Of a stretch of 64,000 bases of DNA, positions 33,928-44,689 are shown one piece after another. Position 1 is the stretch's first letter. Every line of letters begins with the position of its first letter. The stretch spans positions 1 through 64,000 of the forward strand of contig JASANG010003630.1 of assembly GCA_030248215.1 (NCBI GenBank). The letters run 5' to 3'. Position numbers and translations under genes: made by a program. The notes under the pieces were generated by a model. It saw only the letters and a list, made by a program, of their open reading frames with translations, made no database searches and had not been told where the DNA came from. The stretch is from Enoplolaimus lenunculus (taxonomy: Eukaryota > Nematoda > Enoplea > Enoplida > Thoracostomopsidae).

Positions 33928-36900
33928 CTGAAAGAACCAGAGAGGAATATTAACAACAACTACAACATCCTGATTTTCACAAAACTTGCGTTTGCGTTAT
34001 AAAGATCGATAGTCCAATTGACAGTCCAACAACAGTTGTTATTCGATTTATTTGAGAAAAAATTGAATCGCTGTAATACGGGTAGTCAGAATAAATTCAC
34101 AGTCACTTTGATTTGACCTTTACTACTTCCGTGTTAAATGTCTAATCGTGCTTGTCCGACAATAATACAATTAAATGTTTACTTCATCGTCCAATGCGGC
34201 CTTCTGTTGCATGTGTCCAATATCCTTTGCCAAATTAATTTGAAACGTTGTTGGCCGATTTTTACAATCTCTTGATATATGACCAGCGCCCCCACAAATA
34301 GTGCAGATCTAAACAAACTTATGAAAGATTTACAAAAATGCTATATATTCGAAAAATTGCCAACAACCTGATACCTGATTGCTGCACAGACAATCTTCAC
34401 ACGTTTCTGAAAGAAAACAAAAACAAAAATTCGGCTTCTTTCCAACTAATTTGCTACATTCAGCCAAAAGATGCATAAAACTTTAAGCTCTCCAAACACT
34501 TACTCAACTGTAGCCAAAGAAAAACGTACTATACTATTGGTTATATTTGCGTTTTCCATGCACTCCCAGCTGCGATGTTCTAACGAACCACAATTAGCGC
34601 ATTTGTCTGCAACGTCTACGGCATCTTCTGGGCGAAGTGTTCCGTTAAGAAGCGCAAGCTGTCGAAGCTGAGTTTTACGTAACTCGTTATCTTGTTCCGG
34701 GACCGATAACCCGCTGTCAATGATAGTTTTTATCTGAAAACAAATTTGGAGCAGCGAGTTAAGCTTTTTTCTTCTCGATGAGCGGAAAAGACATTACGAG
34801 CCTAACTAAAAACAAAAGTCTTGCAACCATATTCGCGGTAGTAATAATAAACGAAAAAACAAAATATTCTCAATTTTTAATTTAATAACACGATAGTTAT
34901 CTATCACTAACTACTTGCGCTACTGATAATAAGTATACCACACTACAATAAGCGGCGCTCAAACTAATTTGGCAACAAGCAAAATTACCCGATCAACAGC
35001 CCGTTTGATGCATTCTGGATCGTTCGATGTGATATATGCGTGAAGCGGTTCATCTGCTCCAGGAAGGGGCGACTTAGTTTGTACCAATTTGCCTTCTTTC
35101 ACTGATCCTTTGCCTCGAATAATTATCTTAGCTCCAGTCTACAAAAAAGAAACCTTCAATCATTGTACAAAGTCATATACTTTAATAGCTGCAGTCGAAC
35201 GTTTGACACCGTAACCGCTAATGAATAAGCATAATTAATCTTAGGTTTTGTGAGGACAGTTAGTACATGAATTTTGTACATACAAATTGTACAATAGGTG
35301 AATTTAATACGAAAATTACCTCTTTCTCCAATTCTTTTAGCGTAATTCCGCGCGGACCGATAATCAGGCCAACAAAATTAACATCCGGATTGTTATCAGT
35401 AGGAATATAGATCTTTTCACTTAGCCGGACGGCGGGAGCTCTAAAATACAAACCAGTACAAAATTTGAACTATGTGTGCGGTCAAAAATTGAAACAAAAA
35501 GTCGTAACGGAAAGCAAAAACTATTAATGAATAGTGAACTTCGAAGTCCAGCACAGTTTTTGTATTCAATTTATTCTACTTCTGTGCCAATTTTGAAATC
35601 CGCAAATATGGGAGTTCGTCAGCTTGAAAGCCTAACGCTAACTGGTGGCAGAAGCCCTGTGCATTGCTTTAATATACAGGTAACAGTTAAAGTCATTCGA
35701 CGTCCACAAACCGTATGCACCGCAGGTACTTAATGGTTTATCTAATCAATTATTGTAAAAATAAGTACGCTGAGCAGGAGCACATAATTTGCCACTTTGA
35801 ACCTGCAACATTTACATTATTTACAATTTTTCAACTGACCCACATGTACACATCAATTTAATATTCCGATGGAGCCAGTACTCCTAACAGCATCTGACTC
35901 ACTTATAATCAATTGGCGGTTTATAATTTGGATTGATCTGACTCATTTCTTGAACCATATTGTGGCGTTCTTTTTCCAACTTTTGTCGCATTCGAAACTC
36001 TCTTGTATTAGTTCGAACACCTTTATTGTCATATTCCGGTTCGGGTGATGGCGACCTGTAACGATTGTACTGTATACTATTACGTTTAAATACAGTTTCG
36101 CGAAGCTAAAACTTATTTGGTATGCTGCAATTGCATGCCCTGCAAGCAATCTATTTCTGTAGTGCTGCAGTGCGCGTTGTCCAAGACAATAATATTGTAA
36201 GGAGTCAACAGACACGCAACAATTGGCTTAGATTCCTTCGCACACGCAACGTGTCTTGTCGGCAAACAAGTGCTGAAATCAGAGCTAAAACCACGCCCTG
36301 AAAACCCTGAAACATCCAGCTAAAGTTAGCAATTTTCTTAAGCTTTAAATGTAAGTCATATAATTTGAATTAAACATTGCAAGCTTTGTGCTTCTACAGC
36401 AAAGATTTTTAGAACTTGCGGCAAAACCTGGTATTAAATTTCCGAAAAGCGGGCTCACGAAATCACAACTTTTGATTCCATATGACCAATAGTGAAGATA
36501 AATATCTACTCAATTTAAATAAAGCTACGCGTTAGGAAAACTATGTAAATATCAACGTGCGCGAATAACAGGCAGCGGGGAACATCCATAAATTCAATGC
36601 CGTTCGAGGATACAGAACAATTATGCAGTGGTCAGTTATAAATGCCTGAAACTGAATTTTTATATCACTACGTTTTGAAATGGACAAATCAAAAGAGAGT
36701 AAAGAAAAATGAAATATTTTCCCCAAGTTTTTCTGTTTCTTTGGATTTCAGCACTGTTAAGAAGCCGAACATTGTTATCCCGCATGCAAATTGTAATCTG
36801 AAAAATATCGCAGCAGACAAGGTAGCTGCAATGTAGCTAAAACAAATAACAGTAATACCTTAAAGCTAAAAAAGATAAAAATCTTATATAAAACTAATTA

Positions 36901-39900
36901 TCGTGTGTGATTTTTAAAAACCGTTCGAGAAACAACAATCACAACGTCATCATAAATAGCAGAGGTCAGCAGAGCACGTATTTTGAACAATACATTCATC
37001 TCAACGCCACCTTTCGTCTGGATTAACTGGAATTCCAAAATCTCCGGAACGCAACTTTCGTGTCAATTCTTCAATTTGCAATTGCACTAAAATAGTCGCA
37101 GTTGGGGGTTTGACAACCCCCAGAATCGCATAATATAAACATTGAAACAGTTCTATAAATAAGGAGGTGGAATCAAATGAATAACTTGAATTTCAGGACA
37201 TGGATGAAAAATAGTTGGTTTGTATATGTTTGACATGTGTATATATCTATGATACAGCAGACTTATTTCGGATTCGATGAAATGATTTCGAAATTTTCCC
37301 GAATTCGTTTTGGCTTACGTATTTATACCCATTTTGATTGAAATTCAAGAATTGTGATAATAATTCCTTCAGCAACCTTCAACCCATTCTATTTTTCTTG
37401 AAAAAATTCTGAAACATATAATTTCGCAAGGCTCAGCAGCCTTCAGAGGTTTGGGTTTCATCTAAGTCACTTAAAAACCGCGCGTTACACGAAACCAGTA
37501 CTCTCTCAAGCTTAAGTTTAAGCCAACGAAAGAGTCTAAAATGAAAAGCACATTACAAACTGTCTGTTCCATGTTAATGAATATATGTACGTATACTCCG
37601 GTGCAGGCTCCTGAAAGTGGTGGAAAACTTCACAACAGTAACGCAAAACCGTACGTAATTTTCCGAGATTTAATACAGGACTATTACGCTTCACTACATT
37701 ATGATAGCTACAAGGCCAATAGTAACAAATAACGAATTATTTACAATGATTGTTTGGGCATGCTGAAGAACATGTACCTACATATGCAACAATCATGTTA
37801 AGCTAACACAGACCTCGCCCGTTTTACAACATACATAAGTAAGTTCTTCCAGTTTTACATAATAAAATACTTCTAGCTTTAAAACATCAAACCTTAAATT
37901 TGTGGTGTTCATGACTAAATTTACTCAAAGAACTTTCGCTTGCATTATAGGTTATAATGTTGTGTGGTCAATAATCAATTTTTAACATAAAAATTAACAA
38001 AATGGTTAGAAAGTTTATTAATTAATAAATAATGTATAGTTAAACTGTTTAACAGCGGTTTAAATTTTAACAGGCAGCACAATTATGCGAGGACTGAGAC
38101 AATAGTGCACTTTGCACCAGAGTGGCACCGAATCAACGATTTGACCGAATCCGAAGCTTGCATGTTGCAAATTTCAGATATCTATAATTTTGTTGCAGAA
38201 TATCAACGCAACACCTGCAGCATGACTTTAAATCGTTAATGTATTTCGCGCCCGGCCGCAGTTCTGAGAATTGTGACCAGACACAAAAAATATTGATTTA
38301 TTAGCAAGTTACTAAAATTTTTGTTGCGTAAAACTTAAAAAACATTTTGTCCAACATTGTTGGGTTCGGCTTTGGACCCCCCTTGGATTTTGAGAAAAAG
38401 TGGGCCATCTTATAGATCTCGATGAGCTTATATCAACGGTACCATTTTTATGCCTGCATGACCAACGGTCCAGAAGTTATGGCCCTCGACATTATAGTGC
38501 AAACACACACCGATTGAAACAGGAAGTATTTATCGTTGACTTTTTTGCAGTATATTTGTCTGCATTGTTCACAGTTTCAGTAAAAATTGCTTGTATAGCT
38601 GACTGTATTAGTGATCTAATGATTTGTTAAATTATGATATTAATAGAGGCGTGCCAATTCTAAGAGCAGCCTTTCAATTCTCGAAGTACAGGAACAACTT
38701 GGCCTAAGTTTAAATGCGGTTAAGCATTTTGAGCATTTCAAAACTTTAAACATGAAGTCTTATGAAATCATAAATAACGACCCAGATTTTCGAAAATTGA
38801 CCAATTCAATAAAGCATCGCTTTCACTACAGTAAGACAAGAACTAGTGGGGCTAACATTACTGCTTGCTGCTATGGATTAGGATTTTACGTTTAGAGTTT
38901 GCTATTCGTTTAAAGAACGGCAGAGCTAAAAATTTTCAATTGCAGTAACATTTTGACAATCAGAGAAATAATGTACTGTGCTACTGATATTACTTACTAA
39001 CAAAAACAAACAGATTTGCAAACGAAAAATTAGGCAAAATTTAAGTTCAATCAGCTTAAAAACCCATAATCGAAAAATTGGAATTCCGGCTTCGGAATGG
39101 AAGCCAGTCGGAATCGGAAACCAAATTTTTTTCGGAATTTTAGCCGGAATCGGAATTCCGCTGGAACCCTGGTTGCCACCCTACGTTGCCGTGTCAATCA
39201 ATGTGCGGTTTAGTGGATGTCTGATTTCTTTCTCAAAACGGCAAATTTTCAATAAAATTCAAAACAGCAAATTTAGTATTTACTTACACACATATCCGCG
39301 TCGTTGTTCTTCCGTTAAATCTGTCGGTATTGTTGTCGGCATACCTGGAATCACCGCTTTCTCTTCACCCCATCGCGAACGACGCTTACGGCCACCTGCG
39401 GCTGCAGTTGCCGTTGTTGTGGACGAATCACTAATGCCAGCCTGTCCTCCTTGTTGGCTTAACTGTAAACCAAACCCAGATGCTCCAGTGATTCCAGCAC
39501 TTGAAGATAGCAACACAGGGGCCGTCATTTGCGGTTGAACTGTGCCAATAGTCGCAGTAATACATTGCCCAGATGCCATTATGGGCGGTTGTGTTTGAAG
39601 ACCACCACCACCCAAACCTACACCGGGCGGTTGTGATCCAGGAGCGGCTGGTCTCATCACTCCTGGTTGCCCTGATGCTCCCGGTCGCATTGTGGCTGGG
39701 GTACTTGGATTGGTTATCATTAAACCTTGTTGCCATTGTTGCATGAATGCAGCCGGTGAGTTTTGTGGTGGATTCAAATTTTGAAACGATATTCCCGATA
39801 CCACAGGCTGAAAGGTGAGAAAAGAATAAATATCGCTTTATGATTGGCATGACATGATATATGAATATACGTGAATACAACTAAACTACAAACGGCAATG

Positions 39901-42655
39901 TGCAAATTTTACTATCATTAAAGCTACAAGGTTACGGCCGGCGCTATACTGTTGCTGACGTTTGACACGTTTGGCGCTGTTCGTCAATGCGTATCACTGT
40001 GCGGTATCGTACGCGAATTACTCACGTACGATACCGTATGATGACACGCGGTGCCGGACATGTGCGGACGGGTGACGGAGCGCAACCCTGTCACCCCATC
40101 AACTATTAAATTTTTTTAAATCTTTAAAAAGAAAAAATGATACCGCTACACTACATACACCTCTGAATTACATGAAGTCGGCCGGCGGCCAAATGAAACA
40201 AATGCGGTTTAAATATATACAAATTTCAGCACCACATGAGTACAAACTTGTTGCGATGGTTGTATTTCGTGTCCTTCCTGTCCATTCGTCTTTCCTGAAG
40301 AGTCAAAAGTCGACGTCGGGTCTTTGTCTCGACTTCGACTACGACTCGCAGATCGCCGACGTTCTCGGTCCCGACGCCGAGATCGACTTCGTCTATCGCG
40401 ATCGCGACTTCGGCTTCGACTAGTACGTCGTCGGCCAATTGAACTGCCGCCTCCGCTGAATTCGCGATCGCGACTGCCACGTCTTCTACGTCTATCGTCG
40501 TCCCGACTGCGGCCACGTGGAGATGGCGATCTTATTGGTGATCCACGGCGTCGATCACGGTACGGTCGACTTCGGCTACGGCTACGACGCCGTGAATTTC
40601 CACGGCTATCGCGTCGTGCAGCTGGTGACCGCGAACGAGTTTTACTTGATCGCCGTCGACTGCTACCACCATCTCGCCGATCTCCTGGGGATCGGCGGCG
40701 GCCTGGCGAGCGACTTCGACTTTTCGACCGTCTAAAAATAAAAACACATGTTCAAGTTTGACTGGAAGGTAGTGATTTTCGAACCAGACTGTTATTTTCC
40801 CAGTAGATTGATAAGTACGTATATGAAAAACGATGCATGTACCGCAGGGTGCAGCCGGAATTACAATTTACTGGAACCAGAATTTGAAAAAATACAGGAA
40901 ACGGAACCGGAAAATGAAAAATACATGCCACCAAAAAATCATTTCAATTTTCTTTTTTGCAATATTACGTATTGGTAAAATAACCCTAGTTGGAGATTGG
41001 TGTCCACTTTCTCTGTTGTATTTTAGATTTTCATAATCCACGGAAGCGAAATCTACTTTCGATGGTTTATTTTCAGCGATTGTGAAGGTTTGCATACTAT
41101 ACTAATGAAATTATTTACTTTTTATCGTCATTTTTAAGTAAAATATCTTAGTATCTATGGACCAAATTTTAATACCGGAATTTCTAATTCCAGTGAAAAT
41201 TTACCGGAACCGGAATGTAAAATAATGCCTTAACCGGAGTTCCGGTTGCACCCTGATGCACAGAACTACGTAACTACCACTATACCTGCGTCTTGTTCGA
41301 TCACTGGATATATCATCAATGTTCGCTGAAATATCTTTCGTCTCTCCTGAGTTATCAACTCCATCATTAGCCTGCGTCACACTCTGACCAATCGGAATAA
41401 ATCCCGGAGGCATACTAGAATTCTGATTTTCTGCAACAAAATATATTTTTAAAACGCCGAGTTTTCAGTTTATGTTGTTCACAGCAACAAAATATTTGTT
41501 ATAAACAATGTATACAAATTTTTTTATGTTGCAAATGTAATAATGTGGTACGGGCAGATGCTCCAATTTCTTTCACCGAATTACTTACTGTTAGACTTTA
41601 TAGGAAACAAGGAAAAAATTAGCATGAGCGAATTTTCCATTATTTCATCATCAAGCTTCCGAAATTACATCACATTTTTGATCTAACAGTTTATCAACAA
41701 AATTGAATTGCAATACCACTCATTTCGAAATATCTATACGTATATATAACAATTTTGCCAAAACCAAAGTTTCCAATATTTAAATGATTACGAATAATTT
41801 GCCACAAAACAACAGTAATTGAATTTTTGCAGGATTCCGGCGTGATCCTGGTTAGAGATGTGCGGTCTTGGTTTAAAACTGAGACCGAGACTTAGACCGA
41901 GACCGGCCCATCACTGAAAAAACTAAAATTTTCAAAAGCAATTATTTCTAATGGTTTTTTTTGTAGTTTTGAGTTTTCCTAATTTATGTTGTTTCAGAAT
42001 ATCTGCTCATAATTATTGCGTAACTAAAATTCAGATTCACAGCGACTTCAACAATACAGCAATACATTAGCTGAATCCTTGACTTCTGGTCTCGTTCCAA
42101 ACAACCGAGACTAAAAAACCGCGACCGAGATTACCATCCCTGACCCTTGTAGATATGAGGGCGCAACCGGAATTCGAATTTGCCGGAACCGGAATTTGAA
42201 AAATTACCGGAAACGGAACAGGAAAGTGAAAAACCATGCCACCGAAAAATTCATTTTAGTTTCTTTTTTGCAATATTACTGGTGGAATAACCATTTATAT
42301 ACTATACGAATGAAATCTATAATTTTTATCGTCATTTTTTAGTAAAATATCTTAATTTCCACCCACCAAAATGTAATATATACAGGAATTTTTAATTTCG
42401 GTAAAAATTTACCGGAACCGGAACCAGAAGGTTAAAAAATGCTAGAACCGTAATTCCGGTTGCACCATGGTAGATATAAAGCACAGGTTGCTCCTACCAT
42501 GAAATATAAGACATTTAAAAATTATACAATTATACGCTTAGTATCGTAATCAACAAGTCACAGGAATCAGACAAACCTTTTTCAGCATCTTGACCGCCTC
42601 CTATCGCCCTGCGTTTCCCAAGTGGAGTAGCGTTACTTCCGGTACCCGGAAACAT
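32659..42655 (-). CDS. SF1 (sfa-1): Splicing factor 1 / branch-point binding protein, 12 exons, complete
   Basis: Binds the intron branch-point sequence and, with U2AF, starts 3' splice-site recognition. Exons: 42655-42577, 41430-41286, 40731-40248, 39807-39288, 37086-37011, 36055-35903, 35440-35320, 35138-34989, 34733-34530, 34308-34183, 33927-33696, 33530-32659. They total 3162 nt, 1053 residues, phase-consistent at all 11 junctions. Order: N-terminal RS domain (about 75-205), Pro/Gln/Gly-rich region, U2AF-ligand motif RKRRSRW (about 376-382), helix region with the RSPSPEP phosphorylation motif (about 435), KH domain with IIGPRG, QUA2 helix ([17 protein letters not shown]), zinc knuckles [14 protein letters not shown] (621-634) and [14 protein letters not shown] (646-659), then a long Pro- and RGG-rich tail. 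The RS domain is a known feature of fly and nematode SF1. Start ATG at 42655 gives [16 protein letters not shown]. Confidence 0.97.
34183..34308 (-). CDS. SF1 (sfa-1): SF1 exon 10: zinc knuckle 2
   Basis: Begins [15 protein letters not shown], a complete CX2CX4HX4C knuckle, then [19 protein letters not shown]. Direct joining to exon 9 (NITNSI|ICTIC) matches the family spacing. A small possible alternative exon lies between them at 34375-34406. Confidence 0.95.
34530..36055 (-). CDS. SF1 (sfa-1): SF1 exons 6-9: SPSP region, KH domain, QUA2, zinc knuckle 1
   Basis: Exon 36055-35903 begins [13 protein letters not shown] and ends KPPIDYK. Exons 35440-35320 and 35138-34989 hold the KH core ([46 protein letters not shown]). 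Exon 34733-34530 adds QUA2 and the first CX2CX4HX4C knuckle. All residues needed for the KH GxxG-type loop and zinc binding are present. Confidence 0.95.
35548..35670. repeat. Dispersed repeat copy in SF1 intron
   Basis: CTGTGCCAATTTTGAAATCC, GTTCGTCAGCTTGAAAG and CTAACTGGTGGCAG match the series at 17985-18235. Termini unresolved. Confidence 0.4.
37087..39287. other. Large SF1 intron with a hairpin near the acceptor
   Basis: 2.2 kb, mostly unrecognised AT-rich sequence. A perfect 7-bp stem (GGGGGTT / AACCCCC, loop 4) lies at 37104-37121, 16 nt upstream of the exon-5 acceptor on the transcript. About 39074-39182 carries GGAATTCCGG/CGGAATTCCG words related to the CAGGGTGCAACCGG family. Confidence 0.5.
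39288..39807 (-). CDS. SF1 (sfa-1): SF1 exon 4: low-complexity region and U2AF-ligand motif
   Basis: A Pro/Gln/Gly/Thr-rich stretch ([28 protein letters not shown]) ends in [20 protein letters not shown], which holds the Trp-containing ligand motif bound by the U2AF large-subunit UHM, then [10 protein letters not shown] leading into the helical hairpin of the next exon. Confidence 0.95.
39941..40092. mobile_element. GCGCTATA element copy in SF1 intron (unsplit)
   Basis: Starts GCGCTATACTGTTGCTGACG, contains the inverted pair GGTATCGTAC / GTACGATACC around 40005-40034, and ends near GTGACGGAGCGC. It supplies the empty site for the nested insertion at 19529-19779. Confidence 0.6.
40248..40731 (-). 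CDS. SF1 (sfa-1): SF1 exon 3: RS domain
   Basis: 484 nt, GC-rich against an AT-rich background. It encodes dense Arg/Ser with Asp-rich variants ([34 protein letters not shown]). Joined to exon 2 by AG|A and to exon 4 by CAA|CCT (QQ|PVVSG). RS domains mediate contacts with other SR proteins in early spliceosomes and are SR-kinase targets (family knowledge). The Arg-rich codon mix leaves long open frames on the other strand; I regard these as shadows. Confidence 0.95.
40845..41255. mobile_element. CAGGGTGCAACCGGAATT MITE filling an SF1 intron
   Basis: Left CAGGGTGCAGCCGGAATTAC, right AGTTCCGGTTGCACCCTG. It takes up 411 of the 554 nt between exons 2 and 3, leaving 30 nt to the donor and 113 nt to the acceptor. 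Confidence 0.82.
41853..42142. mobile_element. GATGTGCGGTCTCGGT-family element in SF1 intron 1
   Basis: Left end AGAGATGTGCGGTCTTGG with GAGACCGAGAC words, right end GCGACCGAGATTACCATCCC. A partial relative is at 44562-44650. hAT-like in appearance; target duplication not resolved. Confidence 0.6.
42157..42468. mobile_element. CAGGGTGCAACCGGAATT-family MITE in SF1 intron 1
   Basis: Left GAGGGCGCAACCGGAATTCG, right GTAATTCCGGTTGCACCATG. Shares the CATGCCACCGAAAAATTCAT interior word with the 40845 copy. Confidence 0.75.
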
Positions 42656-44561
42656 CACGAAGTCGTATATATTTATATATCAAATACTTAATGCCTACGT
42701 GAATATATAAGCGGTTGAGCCTAAAACAGTACGTATGGACTCAAATATACAGGGGAACTCCAGGTTAAGACAATGACCGGTAAACCCAAAGCGAAAGGAG
42801 GCTCAGGACTTTACAAAAGTCTTCGCATGTGGAACCCTTACGGACATTTCCGCCCCGGACACTACAGACGTATACGAACCCAAGGACAAAAATTACATTT
42901 TCAACATTAAACAATTCTCTAATAGGAAATTGAATTAGGTACATCTAGCTATTTCTTGCTCCTCCTGTAAATAATTCCTGTTGTGCTTGCGGTGTCCAAA
43001 TCTGGAGTCAGCAGAGATCGATAAAATACATCGGCCTTCCTTTCCCTTTTGCTACCTTTTCTTACACCTTGGTCTCTGTCGTCTGTTGTCAATTTCGAGC
43101 TATTAACTATTATCTTGTCTACTACGTTCGAATTAGTAGTAATTTTTCGGTCGAATGGTCATTGTTCATAAATTAGCTGCTGTCAAAATTGTCAAGACCC
43201 GTTGATATTGAATTTGATACTAACCGGCATTTTGCTTATTTTGTGTTGGTATTACTCCACATTAAAACAAGCTTGCTGGGGGCCCCAGGACTTTTCTAAG
43301 CCAAAAATTTTCAATGTTAAAACATAAAGACCTGGACTTTTTTTGAGGCGGACATTCGGCAAAATGTGATTTTACATTACGCTGAGTACTCATAAATTTT
43401 TTAATAGCGTTACAAATACCGGTAGTAACTAGTACAATTCAATAATGAACTGAAAAAAGCACAATTATATGAAGTCCGTTTCATGGCATACAGCATTCGA
43501 AAGCACCTTGCAGCAACAAGTTCAACCCGCCTGAGCCTTATGATAAACTGAAGCTGTGACTAATATATAAAATATATGTTAATCACAGTTTCAATTATAG
43601 ATTATCTATATTTTATATAATTGTGCTTCTTTCAACTTCTGGTAAAGTTGTCAGTAATATTAGTTTTTGTAGTTCCGATTCCGATTTCGATATAAATTTG
43701 CTGTTCCGATTTCGATTTTGATATAGTCCAGTTCCACTTTGCACCCTGACATATAAATACAAAATATAGTTGTAGCTAACCTCGTTTTATTAGTTAATAG
43801 TTTGTATTGTTTAGAATCTTGGCGTTTTCGCAATTACTGGCATTAAGATCTTGTTTGGTGTTCAAAGTTTGAGATCGGACTTAATTCTGCTTTCACCAAG
43901 GTTTTCACAGCGAATCTAGGGAGTGGTATAGTAGCATTATCGGAGACCAATCCTTACCTAAACGGTAGGTTGTCCAACGCCGACAACACTACACTTCAGA
44001 TCTTTTGGAAATTTCCGTTTTCGACCAGTCTAGACCTTACTATCGGGTACTGCACCATGGAATGCCAGAATTAATCGCACACGCATAAAAAGTCTACACG
44101 TAATACATGCTCCATTCGCTAACCAGTTGAGTGTCAAAGTGGTATTGTCGCTTCTGTAGTTTTCCTTGCTCTTGCTTGCGTGAGTTTGTGTTGCGCACGG
44201 TTTGTAGTTGCGGACAGGTTCAGCTATTTTGCATATTATTTTTGATGTAATTATATATTGTTTTGCGAATTAGCAAGCAATGATGACAGCATTATGTTTC
44301 GGTTTGTTTTGTACTGTCTTTGTAGTTACACTGGTTTTGCATCGATTGACTGTTGCTAGCGGATAGCACGTACGGGTCACGGAATTAGCGCTGTTTAAGC
44401 GGAACACTTTTATTAGCAACGTTGTGGTTTTCAGCAATTATTTACTTCGTTCAGCCACCGCCTGGAACTAGATTTTTGGTCCACTAATACGGAAACAAAT
44501 TCTGTTCCGGAACTTCCTACTCAGGCTGTTGCCTGATATTCCGTTGCTGTGCCTGAATCAG
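42656..44561. other. Intergenic region upstream of SF1
   Basis: Presumed SF1 promoter lies in the first part, including GGGAACTCC and GC-richer sequence near 42770-42870. About 43656-43750 repeats TTCCGATTTCGAT words and ends in GCACCCTG. No further gene was recognised; a 46-codon frame at 42773 is treated as chance. Confidence 0.4.
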
Positions 44562-44650
44562 GGATGTGCGGTCTCGGTCAAAAACGGAGGCCCGAGATCG
44601 AGACTGTTTGGTCTCGGACTCGGTCAATTTTTTACCGTTACCGAGCATAA
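44562..44650. mobile_element. Partial GATGTGCGGTCTCGGT-family element
   Basis: CAGGGATGTGCGGTCTCGGT at the start, then GAGATCGAGAC and GGTCTCGGACTCGGTCAAT. The right end was not found, so the copy is probably truncated. Confidence 0.5.
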
Positions 44651-44689
44651 AAATAAAATTTTTTCTAACAAAAGTTTTGAATGTTTTTT

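Noticed and set aside
39431-39880. Minus-strand 149-codon frame overlapping SF1 exon 4
   Set aside because: It is out of frame with the validated SF1 reading and lacks coherent composition.
40324-40761. Plus-strand Arg/Leu-rich open frame of 145 codons
   Set aside because: It is the antisense shadow of the SF1 RS exon, whose CGN/AGY codons leave long open frames on the other strand.
42773-42910. 46-codon plus-strand frame rich in Lys, Arg, Gly and Tyr
   Set aside because: Too short, no family recognised, no upstream or downstream exons; probably chance in the SF1 5' flank.
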